Shown: positions 15,555 through 23,887 of the stretch, one piece after another | Position numbering within the stretch: position 1 is the first letter of the stretch | Layout: the number at the start of each line of letters is the position of its first letter | NCBI GenBank assembly: GCA_963773745.1 | Contig: CAVZCL010000001.1 | Coordinates: 186,001 to 250,000 of the forward strand | Reading direction: 5' to 3' | DNA from: UBA5069 sp963773745 | Lineage (GTDB): Bacteria > Chloroflexota > Anaerolineae > Caldilineales > Caldilineaceae | DNA: 64,000 nt | Notes under the pieces: generated by a model | The model's database searches: none | What the model saw: the letters and a program-made list of their open reading frames with translations, nothing else | What the model was told of the DNA's origin: nothing | Made by a program: the position numbers and the translations under genes

Positions 15555-17246
15555 ATGATCCAATTCTACAGAACACGTGATCCCTACGGCTTTCTCTCCA
15601 ACTACTTCGTCGCCCCAATGGAGATCGACGGCCTCATCTGGCAAACCGTGGAGCACTACTATCAGGCGCAGAAGTTTCCCAATGACAGCGCCTTGCGCGA
15701 GCAGATTCGCACAGCCGATGATTCCCACGCGGCCAAGAAGCGGGCGTGGCAGCAGGAAGCGATTCGGGACGACTGGGAGACCTTTCGCGACGAAGCGATG
15801 CGCACGGCGCTGCGAGCAAAGTTTACCCAACATATCGAACTGCACATGGCGCTGCTGGCCACCGGTGAGACGCCGCTGGTGGAGCACACCACGCGCGACG
15901 CATACTGGGGCGATGGTGGCGACGGCTCCGGCGTGAACCGCATGCGCGACCTGTTGGGGGAACTGCGCGCCGAACTCGCGGCGGCAGCGCAACCCAGCGT
16001 CAATCGCGCACTGCTCGACTGGCTGCTCGAACGCGGCCACATCGAGCTTGCCGACAGTCCCTTCCTGCGCATGCCGCCGCCCGCCCATGCAATCGACTGG
16101 TCGCGGGTGGAGGGCATGTTGCTTGGCATTGCCATTGGCGACTCGCTGGGCAACACAAGTGAGGCGAACAACCCCCACGATCGGCGCGCCAAACTCGGTG
16201 AAATCCGCGACTACCTGCCCAACAAATACGCTGATATGCGCGCGCAGTGGGTGTGCCTACGGACGACACGCAGCTTGCCTTTCGCACGCTTGCCCAGCTT
16301 GTGGCAGACGGGCGACTTGCTTCCCCAATCCCTGGCCGAGCGCTTCGTCGGCGAGACAGATCTTTGGCATCGGGCGAGACCATGCGCCATTTTGTTGACG
16401 CCTTCGACAGGCATAAGGCGCCATGGTAAGTGCCGGGCCGGAGAGCGCCGGCAACGGGGCGCTCATGCGCATTGCACCCGTGCTTGTCCCTTATGTGAAC
16501 GCTCCCAGTGCCAACCTGTGGGCCGACACGGCGCTGGCTGCCATGCTGACCCACAACGATACGGCCTCACATCACCTCATGCGTTGCCTTCACCGCCATG
16601 CTGTGGGACCTGCTGGCTATGGCGCAGCCCCCCGAGCCGGCATGGTGGCGTACCCGCTTTGTGGAGATCGTCAGCCAACTGGAAGTCGATACAAAGTACA
16701 TGCCCCGCTCGCCCCACCTGCCGAAATCGGACACACACCTTCAGCGTCTGGATCGACAAGCTGCTTGGCGATCCCGCACTCGATGGCATGACGACGCGTG
16801 CAGCGTGCGACCGCTGGTACTCGGCTGCGTTTCTGCTCGAAACAGTGCCCAGCGCCCTGCTCATTCTGCAGCGCTACGCGCATGACCCCGAAGAGGCGAT
16901 TGTGCGTGCCGTGAATGACACGCGCGACAACGACACTATCGCCTCCATTGTGGGTGCGGCCGTGGGCGCGCTGCACGGTACAGACGCCTTGCCCGCACGC
17001 TGGCGCGACGGGCTTCTCGGCCGGCTCAGCTTTGACGATGATGGCGCACTCTTCACCTTGATTGACGAAGCACGCCGCACGCTGGGGATAACAAACTTCT
17101 CAACGCAAAGGTGCAAAGGGAGCGAAGAGCGCAAAGGAAAAGCAAGAAGGGCAAAGAAGAACAAATGCGTGAAAATGCCTTTTGTTCTTCTTTGCCCTTC
17201 TTGCTTTTCCTTTGCGCTCTTCGCTCCCTTTGCACCTTTGCGTTGA
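15555..17246 (+). CDS. NADAR - ADP-ribosylglycohydrolase fusion protein, multiply frame-shifted
   Basis: From ATG 15555, residues 1-150 form a NADAR (YbiA/RibX-like) domain: MIQFYRTRDPYGFLSNY, WQTVEHYYQAQKF and AYWGDGGDGSGVNRMR. From about residue 178 an ADP-ribosylglycohydrolase (DraG/ARH) domain begins (EGMLLGIAIGDSLG). Its motifs continue in changing frames: GVPTDDTQLAFRTLAQLV near 16247, GETMRHFVDAF, GPESAGNGALMRIAPV near 16440, then VAFTAMLWDLLAM near 16590. It returns to the first frame for RDNDTIASIVGAAVGALHG (the second metal-binding motif). At least four indels between 16240 and 16750 cancel out. NADAR proteins remove ADP-ribose from guanine; ARH proteins remove it from amino acids. 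The last 48 codons are encoded by a long inverted repeat and are not native-looking. Confidence 0.82.
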   Translation: MIQFYRTRDPYGFLSNYFVAPMEIDGLIWQTVEHYYQAQKFPNDSALREQIRTADDSHAAKKRAWQQEAIRDDWETFRDEAMRTALRAKFTQHIELHMALLATGETPLVEHTTRDAYWGDGGDGSGVNRMRDLLGELRAELAAAAQPSVNRALLDWLLERGHIELADSPFLRMPPPAHAIDWSRVEGMLLGIAIGDSLGNTSEANNPHDRRAKLGEIRDYLPNKYADMRAQWVCLRTTRSLPFARLPSLWQTGDLLPQSLAERFVGETDLWHRARPCAILLTPSTGIRRHGKCRAGERRQRGAHAHCTRACPLCERSQCQPVGRHGAGCHADPQRYGLTSPHALPSPPCCGTCWLWRSPPSRHGGVPALWRSSANWKSIQSTCPARPTCRNRTHTFSVWIDKLLGDPALDGMTTRAACDRWYSAAFLLETVPSALLILQRYAHDPEEAIVRAVNDTRDNDTIASIVGAAVGALHGTDALPARWRDGLLGRLSFDDDGALFTLIDEARRTLGITNFSTQRCKGSEERKGKARRAKKNKCVKMPFVLLCPSCFSFALFAPFAPLR

Positions 17247-17253
17247 GAAGTTT
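17093..17253. repeat. Perfect 73-bp inverted repeat
   Basis: Bases 17093-17165 and 17181-17253 are exact reverse complements, with a 15-base loop. The arms are purine- or pyrimidine-rich, built from words such as GCAAAGG and AGCGAAGAG. It lies exactly where the plus-strand ADP-ribosylglycohydrolase gene and the minus-strand secreted protein gene converge and could act as a two-way transcript end. No transposase or target duplication is visible. Confidence 0.95.
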
Positions 17254-17271
17254 CGTTGCAGCGGGATGAGC

Positions 17272-18357
17272 CTAGAAGCCCCGCCACCAATCCTTGCGCG
17301 ACCGAGGGATCGAGAAAGACGCCGCGGTCGCGCACAGCCACGAGCAGCGCACCGATCGCCGTGCCCAGCACTTCGCCGTCGCGCAGCGCGGGCAGGCTGC
17401 CGCGCCCTTCGGCGTTGCGCTGTCGGTAGAGCGCCAGCAGGCCGGGGTCGACGCAAAGCGCCTCAAGGTGCAGCGCATAGCCGTTGGCCACTGAATCCTC
17501 ACGCGTGTAGCCAAGCGTAATCCGCTGCTCGTCGGCATAGAGCACAAGCGCCTTGAAGCCGCCGCCATAGATTTCGGCGCCACGGCGCGCAATCGCCAGC
17601 GCCTCACCCGAGTTCGTGCCCAGGCCGAGCAGCGTGACAGCGCGCTGTGTCAGCAGGTCGCCCCGGCAGCCATGGCCATCGCAGCTCCAGTTCCAGATCG
17701 TAGACCTGCGCCGCGCTCACAAAAGCCGGCAGCCGCCCATCGCCAAAGATACCCGCCAGTTGCGGCGGGTCGCCGTCTGACGGGCCGTTTATGTCCGCCA
17801 GCGTCAGCGGCGCGTCGGTGGGCGCCCAGCCCCGTTGCCAGAGGTTCAGGTCGCCATGAATGGTATCGGGGTGCTCAATCGGTGCGGAATCGACGGGGAT
17901 CGAGTCGAAGCTGCGCCCCGAAGTTGTGGGGCAGCCTGCGGGCGGCGGGGCGGGGCCGAGCTCCGCGCGGGCTAGCGCCGGTCGGGCTCAGGCAGCGGTT
18001 CGACCGGCGCGGCCTCGGCCAAAAGCAGCACCTGGCGCTGGTTGGCGGGCGGCGCCTCGGCCGCCGGTCGGGCGCCACCGCTTCCGGTGAAGGTGCAGGC
18101 GTGGCGGATGGCGCCATTGTGGGGGTGCTCGTGGGCGGCTGGGCTGTGGGCGTCTGCGTAACCTCCACAACGCGCGTCACCTCAACCACCCACGGCGTCT
18201 GCGTGGGCAGCGCGAAGATCGTCGAACGCACAGAGACGTCGATCAGGCGCGGATCCGGTGGCGGCGGCGTGCGCAGCCGCCACATGAGCGCCACGCAGCA
18301 GCAGCACAATCGCGGCCCAAGCAGCAGTGCAACGAAGAATCGGAGAAATTGAGGCAC
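17272..18357 (-). CDS. Secreted Pro/Thr-linker protein of ABC-2 operon, multiply frame-shifted
   Basis: A likely GTG start at 18357 gives a hydrophobic signal segment (MPQFLRFFVALLLG). A linker WVVEVTRVVEVTQTPT and TSTPTMAPSATPAPSPE follows, a style common in Chloroflexota secreted proteins. A globular part comes next: GDLNLWQRGWAPTDAPL, PQLAGIFGDGRLPAFVSA. A shift near 17670 leads to CDGHGCRGDLLTQRAVTLLG and GFKALVLYADEQRITL with LEALCVDPGLLALYR. Near the end another shift gives SRKDWWRGF and the stop at 17272. Three or more indels are needed. It begins 12 bases after the ABC permease stop, so it is the third gene of that operon. Function unknown. Confidence 0.7.
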
Positions 18358-18368
18358 GGGCCATGCGC

Positions 18369-19241
18369 TAGAGGCGTGCCAGCAGTTCGCTGCGGCGCAG
18401 CGTGCGGCCGCGCGCCAATCGGTAGAGAATCGAGAGCGAGAATCCAGAAGACGAGGCCAACCACAAAGGTCAGCCATACGCTGAGGAAGGTGACGCCCGA
18501 CGCCTGCGCAACCATGAGCACGACCACGGGCAGCACGACCAAACCTGCAATCTGGTTGGCATCCTGAAAGCTCTTCGCGCGTGAGGAGACGATCACCGTT
18601 GCCCCCAGCGCCATGGCGGCCGCTGCTGGCGCCACCCAGAGCGCAAGCAGCAACCAGGTCGCATCAGGCAATATGGGCCTGCCAAAGAGAGGCCACGCGC
18701 CAATATCCACAATAATCCAGTAGATGACGGCGCTGATCCACGCCACGGCAATGCCGGGAATGAGCGCGCCCAACATCTTTGCCAGGAGCAGGTCGAGATC
18801 ACTGGTGGGTGTGTAGAGCAGCGCCTCGAGCGTCTTGCGCTCACGTTCTCCGGCGAAGGCGTCGGCTGCAATCACCGAGGAGGTCATGATCGGCAGAATC
18901 AGGTGCATGGGCGCAAACATGTAGCGGAAGACATAAAGCGAGACAACCTGCACAACATTCATTCCGTCATACTGTGCCCGCAGCGTATCAGGCACCATAC
19001 CCAGAATATCCTGAAAGTCACTGCTCTTTTGCAGCACCGCCGAGAAGTAGTTGATGCCAATGATCATGCCCATGGGGATGAGGATGACGAAGATGAGCGG
19101 GATGATAATCATGGGCAGCATGACGGACTTGCTCTGCGTCACCATGCGCAGGTCCTTGCGAATTATGCCGCTGACGGCGCGCCAGTTGACGCGCCCGGCC
19201 GCAGGCGGAAGCGCGTGCGCAGACTTTTGCGGGATTGTCAT
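18369..19241 (-). CDS. ABC-2 type permease, frame-shifted near C-terminus
   Basis: About 290 residues from ATG 19241. Six or more membrane helices are visible (VMLPMIIIPLIFVILIPMGM, MHLILPIMTSSVIAADAF, IAGLVVLPVVVLMVAQ). The motif AGERERKTLEALLYTP is typical of NatB-like permeases. After FVVGLVFWILAL the frame shifts at about 18440; the other frame reads ILYRLARGRTLRRSELLARL and stops at 18369. It overlaps the ATPase stop by four bases. With the ATPase it forms a one-permease exporter of the NatAB type. Confidence 0.88.
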
Positions 19242-20311
19242 GGGTTCACTTCCTCGCGGGCGACAGCGTCAGGCGCACCGCCGTTTGTGACAGCCGGCAG
19301 CCCGCTCGACACTTCGCCTGCGGAATCGCTTGGCAGTTGTTCATTCAGTGAATTCTGCAGCTGATCCTGCAGTTGATCCTGCAGCGCAAAGTAGACATCC
19401 TCAAGACGCGCTTCTTCGCGCATGATCTCGAAGACGGCAATGCCGTTGAGCACCAACGCGTTCACGGCATCCGGCACGCTGGTGCGCGGAATGCCCTGCA
19501 CATGCATTAGCCCGCTGCCCGCGTTCTCAACTGTCACCGTCGCGCCCCATGGCAGAAGCTCAATAACCTGCTGCGCCTGCGCAAGCTGCGCGGGCGCAAC
19601 CTCCACCGCCAGCCGCTGCTGCCGGCCGTAGCGCTGCGCCAACTCCGACGGCGTGCCGATGGCAAGCAGCCTGCCATGCGCCAGCACGGCCACACGCGTG
19701 CAAAGGCGCTCCGCCTCATACAGATTGTGCGTACAGAGAAAAACAGTGCGCCCCTCGCGGCTGCTGGCATCGCGTATCAACTGGTGAACTTCTCGCGTCG
19801 CCACGGGGTCCAGCGCAGCTGTGGGTTCGTCGAGAAAGATGATGTCGGGGCTGTGGATGAGCGTGCGTGCAAGCGCCATGCGCTGGCGCATGCCCTTGCT
19901 GAAGCCACCAATCTTGTCGTCGCCGCGCTCGCTCAGATCGAACATCGTAAGCAGGTCGTCGACGCGTGCGTTGACCTTGTCCTTGGGCACCCCATAGATG
20001 TCGGCGAAGAGGCGCAGGGTTGTGCGGGCGGTCAGCCGGTCATCGAGCGCCGGCGTCTCAGTCAGGACGCCGGTGCGGGCGCGCACTTGCGGACCGTCCA
20101 GCATGGGGTCCATGCCCAGCACACGCACGCTGCCGCTGTCTGCGGCGAGGACGCCATTAAGAAGGCGCACGGTCGTCGTCTTGCCTGCGCCGTTGTGGCC
20201 CAGAAAGCCAAAGACGTCGCCGGCTTCAATCGTAATCGAGAGATCATCAACCGCGGTGTTGGCGCCAAAGCGGCGCACAAGCCCCTCGGTGATGATGACA
20301 TTCTCAGCCAT
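19238..20311 (-). CDS. ABC transporter ATP-binding protein (NatA-like)
   Basis: A 357-residue ATPase from ATG 20311. Walker A FLGHNGAGKTTTVR, signature FSKGMRQRMALARTL, Walker B IIFLDEPTAALDP, switch CTHNLYEAERLC. A C-terminal regulatory region ending in repeated QDQLQDQLQNSLNEQLP and an acidic tail is longer than usual. It is the first gene of a three-gene minus-strand operon with the ABC-2 permease and a secreted protein. Substrate unknown; sodium or lipid export has been found for relatives. Confidence 0.92.
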   Translation of the reverse strand: MAENVIITEGLVRRFGANTAVDDLSITIEAGDVFGFLGHNGAGKTTTVRLLNGVLAADSGSVRVLGMDPMLDGPQVRARTGVLTETPALDDRLTARTTLRLFADIYGVPKDKVNARVDDLLTMFDLSERGDDKIGGFSKGMRQRMALARTLIHSPDIIFLDEPTAALDPVATREVHQLIRDASSREGRTVFLCTHNLYEAERLCTRVAVLAHGRLLAIGTPSELAQRYGRQQRLAVEVAPAQLAQAQQVIELLPWGATVTVENAGSGLMHVQGIPRTSVPDAVNALVLNGIAVFEIMREEARLEDVYFALQDQLQDQLQNSLNEQLPSDSAGEVSSGLPAVTNGGAPDAVAREEVNP

Positions 20312-20339
20312 GAATATCTCCGGTGCAACAGACGCGACG

Positions 20340-21638
20340 TTATGCGCCCGTCAGCGCGTTAACAAACATACCATTCACCATAATGGGCACACGCACACCA
20401 TCAGCGGTGATTCCGGTGACGTCCATGGTGGCTGTGCCGATCATGAAGTCACTGTGTATCTGCGAACGATTGATGCCCGCCGCATCGCGCTCGTCGGCGT
20501 CCATGCTTTCGCCGTTGGCCACGCCGCCGGGATAGGCTTCACCGAAGGCCATATGACAGGCGCAGTTTTCGTCAAAGAGAACTTCATAGAAAACGCGTCC
20601 CGCCTGATTCACAGGGGAGCGCACGTCGACGAGTGCAATCTCGCCCAGTCGCTGCGCACCCGGCACCTGGAAGAATTCATCCAGCACCTCCTGGCCAATT
20701 TCGGCGCGATATTCAACGACCAATCCCTTGGAAAAGCGGAACCACGCATTCTCCACCCGCCTGCCAAAGGGGAAGGTAGGCTTGGAGGTTGAGACCCAAC
20801 CCTCGACATTCATGTTGTGCGGCGTGGTAAAAATCTCTTCGGAGGGGATGTTCGGATCGAAGTACACCCCTTGCGGCGTCTGCGACGGGCCGCCAATCCA
20901 CACGGGCGCCTCACTCAGGCCAACCACAAGATCGGTGGCTGCGCGGCCGTCAGGCCCAGGCGTGGAATCCACAAAATGGAGCGAACGCACCTGCAGACGC
21001 ATCAACGCCTGTGCCACGGCTTCGCGCCTCTGCCCATGGGCAAGGGAGGCCGCGATGGGATCGGGCTGGTCGACGCGCGCCGTGGCAAAGATCATCGCCC
21101 ACAGCGCATTGACGGCCGCATCGGCCTCAAGCTCAGGAAAGACCTGCTGCGCCCACGCTACAGTCGGCACCGCCGCGACACACCATGCGAGGCGATTGGC
21201 CATGGTGGCTTCGGAATAAAACTGCATGGCAGCACGCCGCGCGGTAATCACCGTGCGCATGACGCTGGGCGGCACATCGTCCATTGCCTTGGGATGTGAC
21301 TGACCCACCAGGCTGAGCCGTGCCCAGCCTTCATCCACCATCTGGCGCATGCGCGCGACCTCAAAGCCAGGTACATAGTCGAGGAATTCAGCGCGACTGC
21401 ACAACAATCGCTCGCGTGCGCTTGGGTCATCATCCCACTGCAAGGCAACATACCTGGCGCCTGCGCGGTAAGCCGCGCCCACCACTCGGCGCACAAAAGG
21501 CGCATGCTCCAGCTCGGCGCGCAGCGTAAGCCCCTGGCCTGGCTGCAGGTTAACGCCAACACGAATGAGGAGGTCAGCATATATCTCCTGCTGCGCCTCG
21601 AGCGAACCTTCTGCTGCCGATTGAATGTTGGTTTCCAT
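20340..21638 (-). CDS. M29 family metallo-aminopeptidase
   Basis: A 432-residue protein from ATG 21638. DLLIRVGVNLQPGQGL, VDSTPGPDGRAATDLVVGL, NIPSEEIFTTPHNMNVEG and the metal-ligand region (EVLFDENCACHMAFGEAYPGG, then INRSQIHSDFMIG) match the thermophilic aminopeptidase T/AmpS family. These remove N-terminal residues using two metal ions in the cytoplasm. Length is normal, at slightly above 400 residues. It stands 28 bases upstream of the ATPase gene start on the same strand and could be co-transcribed. Frame intact. Confidence 0.92.
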   Translation of the reverse strand: METNIQSAAEGSLEAQQEIYADLLIRVGVNLQPGQGLTLRAELEHAPFVRRVVGAAYRAGARYVALQWDDDPSARERLLCSRAEFLDYVPGFEVARMRQMVDEGWARLSLVGQSHPKAMDDVPPSVMRTVITARRAAMQFYSEATMANRLAWCVAAVPTVAWAQQVFPELEADAAVNALWAMIFATARVDQPDPIAASLAHGQRREAVAQALMRLQVRSLHFVDSTPGPDGRAATDLVVGLSEAPVWIGGPSQTPQGVYFDPNIPSEEIFTTPHNMNVEGWVSTSKPTFPFGRRVENAWFRFSKGLVVEYRAEIGQEVLDEFFQVPGAQRLGEIALVDVRSPVNQAGRVFYEVLFDENCACHMAFGEAYPGGVANGESMDADERDAAGINRSQIHSDFMIGTATMDVTGITADGVRVPIMVNGMFVNALTGA

Positions 21639-21920
21639 CCCGCATGCCTCCGCTTTTGTGCTTGAGAAAGCGCTGTGGCGCGCGCCTGCTCTGCATCAGC
21701 ATGACGGCCGCTTGCCCTACATGAACTTGCGCGTGTGATCATAACGTTGCGCAGACTAATTGGCAAGATTGGTGGCCAGGCGCCGTTTTGCGTTGCGCCG
21801 CCACCGTTGCGCCCTATCCATCACTACGCGCAATTGAGGCGTCTGCCTCTTTGCCAACAAAGGCGCTTCATTTTTGCCGCGCCCGCCCCTTCGTGCTACA
21901 ATTTCCGAGTTGCAGTGCAA

Positions 21921-21993
21921 GGCCGACTAGCTCAATTGGCAGAGCAAGTGACTCTTAATCACTGGGTTCGGGGTTCAAGTCCCTGGTCGGTCA
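21921..21993 (+). tRNA. tRNA-Lys (CTT)
   Basis: A 73-base cloverleaf: acceptor stem GGCCGAC/GTCGGTC, D-arm GCTC...GAGC, anticodon stem AGTGA/TCACT with loop CTCTTAA (anticodon CTT), and T-arm CGGGG-TTCAAGT-CCCTG. The discriminator base is A. The 3' CCA is not encoded (CCT follows). Confidence 0.97.
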
Positions 21994-22036
21994 CCTAGTC
22001 GCACGGTTCGCTGCCAAGTTCACGTGCGAACGTGTC

Positions 22037-22076
22037 GAAAGCGCCTCAATCACCTCGTGTGGTTTGGGCGCTTTTG
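22037..22076 (+). terminator. Terminator downstream of tRNA-Lys
   Basis: AAAGCGCCTCAA near 22038 pairs, with one bulge, with TTGGGCGCTTT, and the hairpin runs into CTTTTGCTTTT. It is 45 bases after the tRNA on the same strand. Confidence 0.75.
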
Positions 22077-22155
22077 CTTTTGGCGCAGCAGGCATGGCAA
22101 AACGCACGCGTGGTCTCCCTTTCCATCTGCACCTATGCAGTGAAGTCCTGGCAAG

Positions 22156-22187
22156 AGAGGGCCGGCGGTGCGCACCGCCGGCCCTCT
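22156..22187. repeat. 32-bp perfect palindrome
   Basis: AGAGGGCCGGCGGTG at 22156-22170 pairs with CACCGCCGGCCCTCT at 22173-22187. It lies in the gap between the tRNA and the polyol dehydrogenase region and has no T run. Confidence 0.8.
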
Positions 22188-22311
22188 GCTTGTCTCACTC
22201 CTGTATAACCTCCGCCAGTCGCATCCTGCTCCTGCTTTATGACCGCCGGCAGGCAGATTCAATCCTGAGTCTGCTCCGGCTCCAGGCTCGGCACATCGGC
22301 TGTCGGCAAAA

Positions 22312-22500
22312 TCAGGCCGGCGCCCAGGTGAAGTTGACCTGCCCCTCGTTGAGGGCTGTCTCGCTCGGCAATGTGCCCGGGGCCGGCTCTGTGCGGAAGC
22401 GAACCAGCAGCCGAATGATCTCCGTGCTGCCCGCTGGCAATCGGTCTGCGCAGTGGACAGTGACGGTGGTTACGCGCTGCACCGGCGCCAGTCTGCCCAA
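22312..22500 (-). pseudogene. Possible remnant of a surface-type protein
   Basis: A short minus-strand frame ends at TGA 22314-22312. It reads VQRVTTVTVHCADRLPAG, RLLVRFRTEPAPGTLPSE and NEGQVNFTWAP, which looks like a beta-strand segment of a DUF11-like extracellular domain. An upstream piece (NLQVKIGQTGA) continues it in another frame. There is no start signal, and it sits just after a terminator. It may be chance coding-like sequence or a gene fragment. Confidence 0.3.
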
Positions 22501-22524
22501 TCTTCACCTGCAGGTTGCTCGCGC

Positions 22525-22556
22525 AAAAAACGGGGCGGCCAACGATGGCCGCCCCG
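22525..22556 (-). terminator. Intrinsic terminator of the polyol operon
   Basis: On the minus strand, CGGGGCGGCCA, a four-base loop and TGGCCGCCCCG are followed directly by TTTTTT. It lies 30 bases after the stop of the last operon gene (22587). Confidence 0.9.
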
Positions 22557-22586
22557 TCGAACTGCAAATCGCGAATTGTGTCTGCA

Positions 22587-23630
22587 TCACGCCACGTCAA
22601 TGAAGACCTTCATGCTGCGCTCGCCCTCGGTCTCAATGTATTGATACGCCTCGAGATAGTCTTCGAAAGCGAAGTGGGTGGACATGAGCGGTTCAAGGGA
22701 GATCTGGCCGGAGTCAATCAGCGCAATGGCGCGCTCGTAATCCTCTCGCCTGTACATGAGCGTGCCACGCAGGTTGAGCTCGCGGTCCTGCACAAGGCCC
22801 AGGTCCACGCGGGGCTTCTCACCAAAGACGCCCACGACAATCAGCGTGCCCCCCTTGGCCAGATTCTCAATCGCGGCCGTAATTGTCGGCTCGACGCCCA
22901 CGCACTCGAGCGCCACGTCGAAGCCATCGCTCCCAAAGACGCGCGCCGATGCATCCTTCATGCTCTCCTCACGCGCGTTGCTCGTGTGCTCAAGGCCGCA
23001 AGCCCGAGCAATTTCAAGACGGTGTGCGCTCAAGTCAACGACGAGCACCTTGGCCTGCTCGGCGCGGGCTACCTGCGCCACCAGATTGCCAATCGGCCCC
23101 GCGCCAAAGACGACGACGCGCCGCCCCAGCATTTGCTGGCCCGCAAGTTCGTGCGCGGACGCAGCGCGCCCCACTGCGTGCACGGCCACCGCCAGCGGCT
23201 CCACAAAGGCCCCTTGCTCGAAGCTGAAGGCCTGGGGCAGCGGCAGCACCGTACTTGCGTCCGTCACCCACAGCTCCTGCGCGCAACCCGGCGCCTGGAA
23301 GCCCTGCACCTTGAGCTTGTCACAGATGTGATAATCGCCACGCAGGCAGGGCGCGCATTCGCCGCAGACAATCTGCGGCATGGAGGTCACCTTCATGGCT
23401 GGCTGCAGGTGCGTCACGCCCTCGCCCACGGCTTCCACCGATGCCGAGAACTCGTGCCCCTGCACCACGGGGTAGCCCGTGTAGGGATGCTTGCCGTGGT
23501 ACACATGGACGTCGGAGCCGCAGACGCCGATGCGCTGAATGCGCAGCAACACCTCGCCCGGACCGGGCTGGGGCGCGTCAATCTCCTGGATTGTTATGGC
23601 CCCGGGGGCCGTCATCACTGCCTGCTTCAT
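22587..23630 (-). CDS. Zinc-dependent polyol/sorbitol-type dehydrogenase
   Basis: A 347-residue medium-chain dehydrogenase from ATG 23630. GVCGSDVHVYHG (catalytic zinc), GHEFSASV, the four structural zinc cysteines in CGECAPCLRGDYHIC, and the NAD-binding VVVFGAGPIGNLVAQVA are all present. The family oxidises polyols such as sorbitol, xylitol or arabitol, or threonine, with NAD. As the last gene of an operon with a xylulokinase and a sugar ABC importer, oxidation of a polyol to a ketose is the best guess. Frame intact. Confidence 0.92.
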   Translation of the reverse strand: MKQAVMTAPGAITIQEIDAPQPGPGEVLLRIQRIGVCGSDVHVYHGKHPYTGYPVVQGHEFSASVEAVGEGVTHLQPAMKVTSMPQIVCGECAPCLRGDYHICDKLKVQGFQAPGCAQELWVTDASTVLPLPQAFSFEQGAFVEPLAVAVHAVGRAASAHELAGQQMLGRRVVVFGAGPIGNLVAQVARAEQAKVLVVDLSAHRLEIARACGLEHTSNAREESMKDASARVFGSDGFDVALECVGVEPTITAAIENLAKGGTLIVVGVFGEKPRVDLGLVQDRELNLRGTLMYRREDYERAIALIDSGQISLEPLMSTHFAFEDYLEAYQYIETEGERSMKVFIDVA

Positions 23631-23736
23631 GGAATCACCTCATGAGTTCTGGTACGCAAAAAGGGCGGGAAAAGCGGAAACAACAGGAAACAATGTCACT
23701 CCGGTATCACCGCTTTGCCCGCGCTGCCTGCTAACT

Positions 23737-23870
23737 GCTGCGTTTGGTACGTGCGCGGCGCGTTTCGTAGCGGCTGCTTCAGCTGCCGTTCTTGACGACG
23801 CGACGCGATTGGCAAGAACGGCAGCTGAAGCAGCCGCTACGAAACGCGCCGCGCACGTACCAAACGCAGC
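23737..23870. repeat. REP-doublet long hairpin, copy 3
   Basis: Arms 23737-23794 and 23813-23870 are reverse complements over 58 bases around an 18-base loop. The inner half is the shared REP unit GTAGCGGCTGCTTCAGC. The outer 25 bases (starting GCTGCGTTTGGTACG) occur only here. It lies inside the catabolic operon, between the SDR and polyol dehydrogenase genes. Confidence 0.95.
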
Positions 23871-23887
23871 ACTAACGTATATAGCAT

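Noticed and set aside
17093..17253. Insertion sequence or MITE
   Set aside because: The arms are long and perfect, but there is no target-site duplication that I can see, no transposase, and no second copy in the window, so it is reported only as an inverted repeat.
16874..17545. Single continuous minus-strand gene across the 73-bp inverted repeat
   Set aside because: The frame is open, but the secreted-protein homology ends near 17272 and the rest is the inverted repeat plus antisense of the ADP-ribosylglycohydrolase.
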